64,000 nucleotides of DNA, taken from positions 2,895,001-2,959,000 of the forward strand of contig NZ_CP045420.1 in the NCBI RefSeq assembly GCF_009363795.1, written 5' to 3'. This DNA comes from Palleronia sp. THAF1 (GTDB lineage Bacteria; Pseudomonadota; Alphaproteobacteria; Rhodobacterales; Rhodobacteraceae). Each line of letters begins with the position of its first letter. Position 1 is the stretch's first letter. Shown one piece after another: positions 19,806 through 27,598 of the stretch. Under the pieces are notes generated by a model. That model was not told the origin of the DNA. It saw only the letters and a program-made list of their open reading frames with translations, and did no database searches. A program made the position numbers and the translations under genes.

Positions 19806-20672
19806 TCATCGGTCGCGGGTAATAACGAAGCGCGCGCAGTCGCGCAGGGTATCGGCGCGGGGGCCGTAGGGCGACAGCGCGGCGCAGGCTTCATCCACCA
19901 GTTCGCGCGCGCGAGACTTGGCGCCGTCCAGCCCCAGCAGCGACACGTAAGTCGCCTTACCCGCATCGGCGTCCTTGCCGACGGCCTTGCCCGTGGCCGC
20001 CGCGTCGCCCTCTACATCCAGCACATCATCCACGATCTGAAACGCACGGCCCAACGCGCGGGCGTAGGTCATCAGGGGGGCCGTATCAGCACCGGCCATC
20101 ACCGGACCGGCACAGGCCGACCATTCGATCAACGCGCCGGTCTTCTTGGCCTGCAACGCCGCGATCCCATCCAGATCCAGCGGCTGCGCCGCCGTCTCGG
20201 CCGCGATATCCAGCGCTTGCCCGTAGACCATCCCGTCCGCCCCGGACGCCTGGGCAAGCGTCGCCGATAGCGCCAACTTCCGCTCGGCTGGCAAACCGCC
20301 CTCTGTCACCAGCTGGAACGCCACGGTCTGCAGGGCATCACCCACCAGCACAGCCGTCGCCTCGTCCCATTTTACATGAACCGTGGGCTGGCCGCGCCGC
20401 AGGGCGTCATCGTCCATGCAGGGTAGATCGTCGTGGACCAGCGAGTAGGCGTGCAGTGCCTCAATGGCAGCGGCGGCGGGCAAGGCATCGCGCTGCGCTA
20501 CATCGTGCAGCGCCGCCGTCTCCAGCACAAGAAACCCGCGCAGCCGCTTGCCGCCAGCGGCCGCGTAACGCATCGCGTCCGTGATCGGACCTTCGGGAAA
20601 AGCGGCAAGCGTGGCGTCCAGATGCACGCCCACCGTGCGGGCCGCGTCATCCAGCCGGGCGGCGAAGCTCAC
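19806..20672 (-). CDS. ispA: Farnesyl diphosphate synthase (polyprenyl synthetase)
   Basis: 288 residues from a GTG at 20672 that overlaps the xseB stop (GTGA), the usual arrangement; longer in-frame starts would run through xseB. The two Asp-rich motifs for Mg-diphosphate are DDLPCMDDDALRRG and FQIVDDVLDVEGD. GKRLRGFLVLETAAL, AALHDVAQRD and TGALIEWSACAG also fit. It builds C15 farnesyl diphosphate from IPP and DMAPP for quinones, undecaprenyl phosphate and hemes. Together with dxs it forms an isoprenoid module. Confidence 0.95.
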   Translation of the reverse strand: MSFAARLDDAARTVGVHLDATLAAFPEGPITDAMRYAAAGGKRLRGFLVLETAALHDVAQRDALPAAAAIEALHAYSLVHDDLPCMDDDALRRGQPTVHVKWDEATAVLVGDALQTVAFQLVTEGGLPAERKLALSATLAQASGADGMVYGQALDIAAETAAQPLDLDGIAALQAKKTGALIEWSACAGPVMAGADTAPLMTYARALGRAFQIVDDVLDVEGDAAATGKAVGKDADAGKATYVSLLGLDGAKSRARELVDEACAALSPYGPRADTLRDCARFVITRDR

Positions 20673-20908
20673 GGATCCAAGGGCTCTGTGCCGGTGGCCT
20701 TGCCGTCGGCGCCAGCGGTGATCTTGGCGACCTTCTCTTCGGCGGCCTTCAGCGTCGCGGCGCAACGCTCTTTCAGCTTGGCGCCGCGCTCGTAAAGCTC
20801 AATCGATTTCTCCAGCTCGACGTCGCCGCGCTCCAGCTGGCCGACGACCTGCTCAAGCTCTTTCATCGCCTGCTCGAAGGACATCTTCTTGATATCATCG
20901 CCGCTCAT
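20669..20908 (-). CDS. xseB: Exodeoxyribonuclease VII small subunit
   Basis: 79 residues, the normal size. The pattern MSFEQAMKELEQVVGQLERGDVELEKSIELYERGAKLKERC is the XseB two-helix domain, with the family's LE..V..LE.G...LE.S...YE.G. It associates with XseA to degrade single-stranded DNA. It overlaps the deacetylase gene upstream (ATGA at 20905-20908) and ispA downstream by four bases each, so the three genes are one tightly coupled operon. Confidence 0.95.
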   Translation of the reverse strand: MSGDDIKKMSFEQAMKELEQVVGQLERGDVELEKSIELYERGAKLKERCAATLKAAEEKVAKITAGADGKATGTEPLDP

Positions 20909-21831
20909 GCGCTCGCCCCCTTCAACACATCCACATGCGCGCGGACGCTGTCCGCCAGCGCGTCCAGATCATAGCCGCCTTCCAGTGTCGAGACGATGCG
21001 CCCCTCGCAATGCGCCGCCGCGATCCCGCACAGGCGTTCCGTCAGCCACGTGAAATCGTCTTCGTCCCAGTTCAATTCCGCCAGCGGATCGGCGGCGTGG
21101 GCGTCGAAGCCCGCAGAGATCAGCAACAGTTCCGGCGCGAACCCGTCCAGGCGCGGGAAGACGACCTCTTCATAGGCGCGGCGCATTTCCGCGCCCCCGG
21201 TACGGGGGGCCAGCGGCACGTTCAGCACGTTGCCATGCGCGCCCGTCTCATGCTCTGCCCCGGTGCCCGGATACAGCGGCATCTGGTGGGACGACACGAA
21301 CAGCACACGCTCATCGTTCCACAGCAGATCCTGCGTGCCGTTGCCGTGGTGCACATCGAAATCGACGATGGCGACGCGGTGCAGATGGTGACGCTCCAGC
21401 GCGTGCTTCGCGGCGATGACAACATTGCCGAACAGGCAGAACCCCATGGAGGTCTCAGTCTCCGCGTGATGGCCCGGAGGGCGGCAGCCAACGAAAGCCG
21501 CCTTCGCCTCATCATCCAGCACGGCGTCCACGGCGGCGATGTTGCCACCGACACCCCGCCGCGCGGCATTCAGCGTTCCGGGCGACATATGCGTATCGCC
21601 ATCCAGCGCGATGGACCCGCGCTCGGGCGAGGCTTCCGTCACCCGATCCAGATACCGTTGCGGATGGACCAGCAGGATATCGTCGTCGGTACATTCGGGC
21701 GCGCTGCGCCGTTCCAACCCCAGCCCCGACAGCCCCCGCTCGACCGAATCGAGCCGTGCGATCTGTTCGGGATGGCCCGCGGGCGTGCGATGATCGCGCC
21801 CCGCGTCGTGCGAATACCAGATAACCGACAT
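20905..21831 (-). CDS. Histone deacetylase/acetylpolyamine amidohydrolase-family protein
   Basis: 308 residues. Class II-like HDAC motifs: RPPGHHAETE with the tandem catalytic His pair, VDFDVHHGNGTQD with Zn-binding Asp and His, SAGFDAHAADPL with the second Zn-binding Asp, and LEGGYDLDALADS with the Tyr. It removes acetyl groups from lysine or polyamines; the bacterial substrate is not determined. It is the first gene of the HDAC-xseB-ispA-dxs set and is separated from petR by 39 bases. No signal peptide is present, so it is cytoplasmic. Confidence 0.92.
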   Translation of the reverse strand: MSVIWYSHDAGRDHRTPAGHPEQIARLDSVERGLSGLGLERRSAPECTDDDILLVHPQRYLDRVTEASPERGSIALDGDTHMSPGTLNAARRGVGGNIAAVDAVLDDEAKAAFVGCRPPGHHAETETSMGFCLFGNVVIAAKHALERHHLHRVAIVDFDVHHGNGTQDLLWNDERVLFVSSHQMPLYPGTGAEHETGAHGNVLNVPLAPRTGGAEMRRAYEEVVFPRLDGFAPELLLISAGFDAHAADPLAELNWDEDDFTWLTERLCGIAAAHCEGRIVSTLEGGYDLDALADSVRAHVDVLKGASA

Positions 21832-21870
21832 ACTGCCCCCGTTCGTGTCGTCGCCAGCCTAACGCGCGCC

Positions 21871-22578
21871 CTAGTCGGGGGCCAGCATATAGCCAGCGCC
21901 GCGCACGGTTTGCAGGTAGCGCGGGTTCTTGGGGTCCGTCTCGATCTTGCGGCGCAGACGGGTGATCTGCACATCCACCGCACGATCCTGCGCGCCCTCG
22001 CCGTCCGGCCCGCCGCGCCCCAGATCCTCGATCAGCCGTTGCCGCGACACGACCTCTCCGGGGGATTTCGCGAAGATACGCATCAGCGCGCTTTCGGTGG
22101 CGGTCAGCCGCACCGTGTCCTCGCCCGACCACAGCTCTCCCCGCCCGATATCGTAGCGCACCGGCCCCAGCGACAGCATCTTGGGCTGCGCCTTCTCGGG
22201 CTCTGCACTGGGCATCCGGCGCAGGATGGCGTTGACGCGCAGAAGCAACTCCTTCGGCTCGAACGGCTTGGGCAGGTAGTCATCCGCCCCCGCTTCCAGC
22301 CCGGCGATGCGATGCTCTGTCTCTCCGCGCGCGGTCAGCAGCAGAGTCGGCAGCGAGCGGTCTTCCGTCAGCCAGCGGCACAGCGAAATCCCGTCTTCGC
22401 CCGGCATCATCACGTCCACCACCGCCAGATCGAAATCCAGACCCGCCAAGATACGCCGGGCGTGCGCCGCGTCGCGGGCCATGGTGACGTAAAAGCCGTT
22501 CTTCACCAAGAACTTGCCCAGCAGACCGCGAATGCGCTCGTCGTCGTCGATGACCAGCAGGTGTGGGGTGTCGATCAT
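21871..22578 (-). CDS. petR: OmpR-family response regulator PetR
   Basis: 235 residues. Receiver domain with acidic DDDE at 11-14, phospho-acceptor Asp55 in VVDVMMPGEDG, Thr in LLLTARG and Lys in LPKPFEP. The C-terminal OmpR winged helix carries LTATESALMRIFAKSPGEVVSR, RAVDVQITRLRRKIE and the wing LQTVRGAGYML. PetR was first described in Rhodobacter capsulatus, upstream of the cytochrome bc1 genes. Here its start overlaps the petP stop by four bases, the same petP-petR pair. No bc1 genes lie nearby. Confidence 0.92.
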   Translation of the reverse strand: MIDTPHLLVIDDDERIRGLLGKFLVKNGFYVTMARDAAHARRILAGLDFDLAVVDVMMPGEDGISLCRWLTEDRSLPTLLLTARGETEHRIAGLEAGADDYLPKPFEPKELLLRVNAILRRMPSAEPEKAQPKMLSLGPVRYDIGRGELWSGEDTVRLTATESALMRIFAKSPGEVVSRQRLIEDLGRGGPDGEGAQDRAVDVQITRLRRKIETDPKNPRYLQTVRGAGYMLAPD

Positions 22579-23063
22579 GCCGCGCCCTCGAACAATCGTT
22601 TCAGATCATCGTCCATCATCTCTTCCAGCACCGCACGAAAGCCCGACACCGCCTGCGGACCCGCGCGCCGGAAGGCATCGCGCATCCGGGCCGTCTGCGC
22701 CTCTGACAACTTGGCCTCCAGCGCGGCGCCTTCCTCGGTCAGCGTCAGGTGCCGTTCGCGCCGGTCGCGTGTGCCGACGGCGCTGACAACCAGGCCATCG
22801 GCGATCAATGTGCGCAGGATGCGGTTCAACGATTGCTTCGTCACGCCAAGGATCGCCAGCAAATTATTTACCGTCGTGCCGGGCCAACGGTTGATGAAGT
22901 GGATCGCGCGGTGGTGTGCGCGGCCGTAACCGTAATCTGCAAGGATGCGGTCGGGATCGGCTGTAAATCCCCGATACGCAAAGAACATCGCTTCGATCCC
23001 GCGGCGCAGCTGAGCGTCGGTCAGGAACAGCAGGTTTTCGTTTCTTGCCCGGTCTTCGGCCAT
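22575..23063 (-). CDS. petP: MarR-family transcriptional regulator PetP
   Basis: 162 residues from MAEDRARNENLLFL, with a GGGGG ribosome site upstream; a longer frame exists but lacks a site. The MarR winged helix is seen in GRAHHRAIHFINRWPGTTVNNLLAILGVTKQSLNRILRTLIADGLV, with the wing VGTRDRRERHLTLTEEG. It partners petR by position and by the four-base overlap, as in Rhodobacter. It is divergent from ilvE, so autoregulation and control of ilvE from the 149-bp gap at 23064-23212 are both possible. Confidence 0.9.
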   Translation of the reverse strand: MAEDRARNENLLFLTDAQLRRGIEAMFFAYRGFTADPDRILADYGYGRAHHRAIHFINRWPGTTVNNLLAILGVTKQSLNRILRTLIADGLVVSAVGTRDRRERHLTLTEEGAALEAKLSEAQTARMRDAFRRAGPQAVSGFRAVLEEMMDDDLKRLFEGAA

Positions 23064-23112
23064 GTCGCCCCCGAAAGTGCCTGTTCTTCGATCACGAGTT
23101 ATGTCAGCACCG

Positions 23113-23141
23113 TTGACATTCTGCAAGCGCGCAAGCTACGT
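23113..23141 (+). promoter_or_regulatory. Candidate sigma-70 promoter for ilvE
   Basis: An exact TTGACA at 23113-23118, a 17-base spacer, and CTACGT at 23136-23141, about 70 bases before the ilvE start. The -35 element is perfect and the -10 element is weak (two or three matches), which is common in alphaproteobacteria. Confidence 0.45.
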
Positions 23142-23212
23142 CAGACCATCAATTATAGACCGATTATGTCCAATTCGGACCTGATCGCGCAACATTCGGC
23201 AGGAGATGGCCC

Positions 23213-24082
23213 ATGTCTGGTGGATACGACGATCGCGACGGCAAGATCTGGATGGATGGCACTCTGGTCGAATGGCGCGACGCCAAGGTCCACATCCTGA
23301 CCCACGCGCTGCACTACGCGAGTTCCGTGTTCGAAGGGGAACGCTGCTACAACGGCACCATCTTCAAGTCCGTCCAGCATTCCGAACGTCTCAAGCGCTC
23401 CGCCAACCTGATCGACTTCGATATCCCCTATTCCGTCGATCAGCTTGAGACAGCGAAGGCCGAGGTTCTGAAGGCCAACGGCCTGACCGACGCCTACGTG
23501 CGCGCCATCGCATGGCGCGGCGCGGGCGAAGACATGGGCGTCGCGTCGGCCCGTAACCCGGTCCGCGTGGCGGTCGCCGCGTGGGAATGGGGCAACTATT
23601 ACGGCGACGCCAAGACCAAGGGCGCCAAGCTGGACCTTGCCAAATGGAAACGCCCCAGCCCCGAGACGATCCCCTGCGAGGCGAAGGCCGCTGGCCTGTA
23701 TATGATCTGCACCATGTCGAAGCACGCTGCCGAAGCGAAGGGCTGCTCTGACGCCATGATGCTGGACTATCGCGGCTACGTGGCCGAGGCGACGGGGGCC
23801 AACATCTTCTTCGTCAAGGACGGAGAGGTGCACACCCCCAAGCCCGACTGCTTCCTGAACGGCATCACCCGCCAGACCGTTCTGGCGATGCTGAAGGACA
23901 AGGGCATCACCGTCCACGAGCGGCACATCATGCCCGAGGAACTGGAAGGCTTCGAGCAGTGCTGGCTGACCGGCACCGCAGCAGAGGTCACGCCCGTGGG
24001 CCAGATCGGCGACTACCACTTCGAAGTCGGCGCGATGGCTCTGGACGTCGCCAGCAGCTACGAAAAGCTGGTGCGCAGCTAA
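23213..24082 (+). CDS. ilvE: Branched-chain amino acid aminotransferase
   Basis: 289 residues, fold-type IV PLP transaminase, from an ATG with an AGGAG site. Conserved elements: THALHYASSVFEGERCY, YVRAIAWRGAGEDMGV, the PLP Lys in CEAKAAGLYMICTMSK, and YVAEATGANIFFVKDGEVHTPKPDCFLNGITRQTV. It interconverts Val, Leu, Ile and their keto acids. Its TAA stop overlaps the TAG stop of a convergent small gene. It is divergent from petP. Confidence 0.95.
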   Translation: MSGGYDDRDGKIWMDGTLVEWRDAKVHILTHALHYASSVFEGERCYNGTIFKSVQHSERLKRSANLIDFDIPYSVDQLETAKAEVLKANGLTDAYVRAIAWRGAGEDMGVASARNPVRVAVAAWEWGNYYGDAKTKGAKLDLAKWKRPSPETIPCEAKAAGLYMICTMSKHAAEAKGCSDAMMLDYRGYVAEATGANIFFVKDGEVHTPKPDCFLNGITRQTVLAMLKDKGITVHERHIMPEELEGFEQCWLTGTAAEVTPVGQIGDYHFEVGAMALDVASSYEKLVRS

Positions 24083-24234
24083 TTCTTACCCGACGAGCGG
24101 AACATGTCATAGGCGACCAGCGCAAGCGTCAGCCCGGCCACGATCATCAGGTCGGGCTCGGGCACCTCGAACACAAGGATGCCGACGAAGGCGGCAAGCG
24201 CCACGAAGGCCAGCAGGGCCAGGATGCGGTTCAT
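24079..24234 (-). CDS. 51-residue two-helix membrane protein
   Basis: An ATG at 24234 overlaps the amidase stop (ATGA at 24231-24234), and the stop TAG at 24079-24081 overlaps the ilvE stop. The peptide has two hydrophobic helices (ILALLAFVALAAFVGILVF and LMIVAGLTLALVAYDMF) joined by an acidic turn EVPEPD. The tight overlap with the amidase supports it as a real gene at the end of the TRAP/amidase operon. I recognise no family; it could be a small subunit or a helper of the transporter or amidase. Confidence 0.72.
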   Translation of the reverse strand: MNRILALLAFVALAAFVGILVFEVPEPDLMIVAGLTLALVAYDMFRSSGKN

Positions 24235-25550
24235 GCGTCGTCCTCCGTTTCGATCCAGTCATACAGCCATTGCGCCGTGCGCAACAGGCGCGCGTCGTTG
24301 CCGCGCGCGCCGATCAGCTGCACGCCAAGGGGCATGTCTTCCACGTGCAAAACCGGCACGGTCACGGCAGGCGTGCCACACAGCGTCCACAGCCCGTTGA
24401 AGATCGCGTCGCCGGTCGTCTCCGGTCCGGGCGCGGGTCCAAGCGCGGCGGGGCACAGGATCGCGTCGCAGCGGGCGAAGATTTCATCCAACACCGCGTT
24501 CAGCACCTTGGGCCAATCCAGCGCGGCGATGTAATCGCGCGCCAGCGTCGTGTTGCCTTCCGCAATGGCATCCTGCGTGACCTGCGCCAGCCCACCGCGC
24601 TCGGCGTATGCATGATAGCAGCGCGCCATTTCCGCGAAGTTGATGCGGCGGCGGACGGTCTCTGCCTCGGCAAAGATCGCGGGCAGTTCTACGGGAAAGC
24701 ACTGTTCACCCAACGCCTCGGACAGCTCGCCAATCGCCGCCAGAGTGTCGGGGTGCGCGCGGTCCGCGCCCGGCGGGGTCAGCACGGCGAAGATCGGTTT
24801 CAACGGCGCGCCCTTCGTCACCGTGGTCAGCATCGCGGGCGGCGGTAGCGGGGTGTCGCCCTCTGCCGGGCCGAACAACACGTCGCACAGCAGCGCCGCG
24901 TCGCGGGGGTCGCGGGGGAAGACGCCGACGGTATCCAAGCTGGGCGACTGCTGAAGAACCCCATGCGTCGGGATCGCGGCGAAGGTCGGCTTGAAGCCCG
25001 TCACGCCGCAGAACGAGGCGGGCCGCACCACCGATCCGCCGGTCTGTGTGCCGATGGCCAGCGGAGTCATCCCCGCCGCAACCGCCGCCGCGGACCCGGA
25101 AGACGAGCCGCCCGGCGTGCGGCCGACATTATGCGGATTGCGCGTCTTGCCCGGCTCCATAAACGCAAGTTCGGTTGTCACCGTCTTGCCAAGGATCAGC
25201 GCACCCGCAGCCTTCAGACGCTCGACCAGAAGTGCATCGCTGCGCGGCACACGACCGGCATCCGACGCGACCCCGTTCTCTGTCGGAATGCGCATCGTGT
25301 CGATCACATCCTTCAGACCGACCGGCACGCCATGCAGCGCGCCAATGGGCTGGCCGGACTTGCGCAGCTTGTCCAGAGCAACAGCCTGCTTGCGCACGAA
25401 GTCCGCATCGAACCACGCCCAAGCACCGATCTGCGGCTCCACCGCCTCGATCCGGGCGATATGCGCCTCGGCCACGTCCACCGCCGATAGCGTGCCGACG
25501 GCCAAACGGTCGCGAAGGTCCAGCGCCGAAAGCGCGGCAAGATCAGCCAT
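24231..25550 (-). CDS. Amidase-signature (AS) family amidase
   Basis: 439 residues from MADLAALSALDL. The AS catalytic triad is visible: Lys80 in GVPVGLKDVIDT, cis-Ser149 in TPGGSSSGSAAAVAAG and nucleophile Ser173 in GTQTGGSVVRPASF. No GatB or GatC genes are present, and a C-terminal segment different from GatA supports a stand-alone amidase, not tRNA-dependent. It overlaps the TRAP large-subunit gene by eight bases and is thus in its operon, so it probably hydrolyses an amide that the transporter imports. The exact substrate is unknown. Confidence 0.88.
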   Translation of the reverse strand: MADLAALSALDLRDRLAVGTLSAVDVAEAHIARIEAVEPQIGAWAWFDADFVRKQAVALDKLRKSGQPIGALHGVPVGLKDVIDTMRIPTENGVASDAGRVPRSDALLVERLKAAGALILGKTVTTELAFMEPGKTRNPHNVGRTPGGSSSGSAAAVAAGMTPLAIGTQTGGSVVRPASFCGVTGFKPTFAAIPTHGVLQQSPSLDTVGVFPRDPRDAALLCDVLFGPAEGDTPLPPPAMLTTVTKGAPLKPIFAVLTPPGADRAHPDTLAAIGELSEALGEQCFPVELPAIFAEAETVRRRINFAEMARCYHAYAERGGLAQVTQDAIAEGNTTLARDYIAALDWPKVLNAVLDEIFARCDAILCPAALGPAPGPETTGDAIFNGLWTLCGTPAVTVPVLHVEDMPLGVQLIGARGNDARLLRTAQWLYDWIETEDDA

Positions 25551-26961
25551 AGAACAGTTCCGGCAGGTAGAAGACGATCTGCGGGAAGACATACATCAGT
25601 ACCATGGATATGATGACGCAGACCAGGAACGGCAGGCACCCCGCGAAAATCTGCGTCAGGCGCACCTCTGGCGGAGCGATGCCTTTCAGATAGTAGGCCG
25701 ACATCGCCATGGGTGGTGTCAGGAAAGAAGTTTGCAGGTTCAGTGCCACCAGCACGCCGAAGAACAGCGGGTCGATCTCGAAGAACATCAGAAGCGGCAG
25801 GAAGATCGGCACGAAGATGATGATGATCTCCGACCATTCCAGCGGCCAGCCCAGCAGGAAGATGATCACCTGTGCCAGCAGCAGGAACATCAACGGCGAC
25901 AGGTTCAGCGATTGCACGAAGTGCGAGATCACTTCCTCTCCGCCCAGATACGAGAACACGGACGAGAAGGTGTAAGACCCGACGAACAGCCAGCACACCA
26001 TCGCCGTCGTGCGGACCGTCAGATAGACGGATTCACGCAACCGCTGCCATGTCATCGCGCGGTAAAGTATGGCCAGAAGCATACCGCCCAACGCGCCGAT
26101 GGATGCGGCTTCGGTCGGCGTTGCAAGGCCGAACAGGATAGAGCCCAGAACCGCCAAGATCAGGAACGCCAGCGGCACGAAGGACGTCAGCACCATGATG
26201 AAGAGCTTGCCGCCGGACACATCCGGGATGTCCTCTGCAGTGGGGCGCGGCGCGACGGACGGTTGCAGGATCGACCGCCCGACGACGTAGGCCAGATACA
26301 AGCCCGTCAGCGTCAAGCCCGGCAACAGCGCACCCGCGTACAGCCGCACGATCGAGACGTTGGAGGCAGCAGCATAAACGATCAGCATGATCGACGGCGG
26401 GATCAGGATGCCCAACGTGCCGCCCGCGCAGATGATGCCGGACGCAAAGCTGGGATTGTAGCGCGCCTTCAACATCGCGGGCAGCGCCAGCAGGCCCATC
26501 AGCGTCACGACCGCGCCCACGATGCCGGTGGCCGTGGCGAACAGCGCGCAGGTGATCAGGGCGGCAACGCCCATGGACCCCGGCACACGCTTCGACGCGA
26601 TGTTCAGCGTGGAAAACAGGCGGTCCACGATGTTCGCGCGCTCGACGATGTAGCCCATGAACAGGAACAGCGGGACGGCGGTCAGAACCTCGTTCGACAT
26701 GACCGTAAAGGTCTGGTTGATGAAGAGGTCGAATATTCGGTTGTTGAACAGCCCCTCCCACCAAAGCTGGGTCTGTTCCAGCCAGCCAGTCGTCTCGGGG
26801 TCCGCACGGTCGTAGCTGCGCCACATCCGGCGCGCGTCGAAGTAGGCGTAATAGCCAAAGCCGATGCCCATCGCCATCAACGTGAACGCGATGGGGAAGC
26901 CCAGGAACACGAAGACGATGAACAGCCCCAGCATCATCAGGGCGACCATGGGATCGGTCAT
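25543..26961 (-). CDS. TRAP transporter large permease (DctM/FcbT3 type)
   Basis: 472 residues with at least a dozen hydrophobic helices. Signatures: LTAVPLFLFMGYIVERA near 95, VGAVVTLMGLLALPAMLKARYNPSFASGIICAGGTLGILIPPSIMLIVYA and SYTFSSVF. An insertion of about 45 residues after the first helix (YFDARRMWRSYDRADPETT) is characteristic of the FcbT3-like group (mannitol/chloroaromatic type), not of DctM proper. It is the main Na+-driven membrane subunit. It overlaps dctQ (four bases) and the amidase gene. Confidence 0.93.
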   Translation of the reverse strand: MTDPMVALMMLGLFIVFVFLGFPIAFTLMAMGIGFGYYAYFDARRMWRSYDRADPETTGWLEQTQLWWEGLFNNRIFDLFINQTFTVMSNEVLTAVPLFLFMGYIVERANIVDRLFSTLNIASKRVPGSMGVAALITCALFATATGIVGAVVTLMGLLALPAMLKARYNPSFASGIICAGGTLGILIPPSIMLIVYAAASNVSIVRLYAGALLPGLTLTGLYLAYVVGRSILQPSVAPRPTAEDIPDVSGGKLFIMVLTSFVPLAFLILAVLGSILFGLATPTEAASIGALGGMLLAILYRAMTWQRLRESVYLTVRTTAMVCWLFVGSYTFSSVFSYLGGEEVISHFVQSLNLSPLMFLLLAQVIIFLLGWPLEWSEIIIIFVPIFLPLLMFFEIDPLFFGVLVALNLQTSFLTPPMAMSAYYLKGIAPPEVRLTQIFAGCLPFLVCVIISMVLMYVFPQIVFYLPELFYG

Positions 26962-27542
26962 GTGCGGTTGTCCTTCTCGGCCTCGTTGGCCTTTTGCATC
27001 AGCAGGTCTTCGGTTTCGAACACGTCTTCATGCGCCTTAATCCAGGTGCCGGTGCGGATGCAGTGGATGCAGCGGAAGACCTCTGCCACGCCTTGGATCA
27101 GCAGCAGGATGCCCGCCGCGACGATGATCGTCTTGAACTGATAGATTGGGATTCCGGCGGGGCTATTGACCGAGACCTCGCCGTATTGCCACGACCGTGC
27201 GGCGTATTTCCAACCGGCGAAGATCAGCGCCAGCACGCCCGGAAAGAAGAAGAGAAAGTAGAGAACCAGATCGACCTTGGCCTGCGTCTGTGGCGACCAG
27301 AGGCGATACAGGAAGTCGCCGCGCACGTGACCGCCGCGCGACAGGGTGTAGGCCCCGCCCATCATGAACAGCGTGCCGTACATGATCCACGATACGTCCA
27401 GCGCCCATGTGGTGGGCTTGTTCAGAACGTATCGCACGAACACCTCGTAGCCGGTGCCCACGGACATGAAGATGATAAGCCACGCGAATGCCTTGCCGAA
27501 CCATGCCGACACGGAATCCGCAAAGCGGATGTAACTGATCAC
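26958..27542 (-). CDS. TRAP transporter small permease (DctQ/FcbT2 type)
   Basis: 194 residues with four hydrophobic helices: WLIIFMSVGTGYEVFVRYV, MYGTLFMMGGAYTLS, LVLYFLFFFPGVLALIF and TIIVAAGILLLIQGVAEV. The N-terminal ADSVSAWFGKAFAW and the sequence YVLNKPTTWALDVSWI fit small TRAP subunits. It pairs with the large permease encoded directly downstream. The C-terminal tail (HEDVFETEDLLMQKANEAEKDNRT) is cytoplasmic. The start lies 56 bases after the binding-protein gene, beyond a hairpin. Confidence 0.9.
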   Translation of the reverse strand: MISYIRFADSVSAWFGKAFAWLIIFMSVGTGYEVFVRYVLNKPTTWALDVSWIMYGTLFMMGGAYTLSRGGHVRGDFLYRLWSPQTQAKVDLVLYFLFFFPGVLALIFAGWKYAARSWQYGEVSVNSPAGIPIYQFKTIIVAAGILLLIQGVAEVFRCIHCIRTGTWIKAHEDVFETEDLLMQKANEAEKDNRT

Positions 27543-27565
27543 AGGGGTGCCCTTTCGGATGCGAT

Positions 27566-27591
27566 GCGGGCCGCGCGATCACGCGGCCCGC
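27566..27591 (-). promoter_or_regulatory. Stable intercistronic hairpin between TRAP binding-protein and permease genes
   Basis: A perfect 10-bp GC-rich stem GCGGGCCGCG / CGCGGCCCGC (27566-27575 and 27582-27591) with the six-base loop CGATCA. No T-tract follows on the minus strand, so it is not a classical terminator. Hairpins at this position in transporter operons often protect the upstream binding-protein mRNA so that the soluble receptor is made in excess of the permease. Confidence 0.6.
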
Positions 27592-27598
27592 AAGACGA

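Noticed and set aside
20905-23063. Histone deacetylase-petR-petP group as a photosynthesis island
   Set aside because: No bch, crt, puf or puc genes are present; petR-petP alone do not show phototrophy.
23169-23181. GTCC-AATTC-GGAC inverted repeat in the petP-ilvE gap
   Set aside because: Arms of four bases only; cannot be distinguished from chance as a PetP site.
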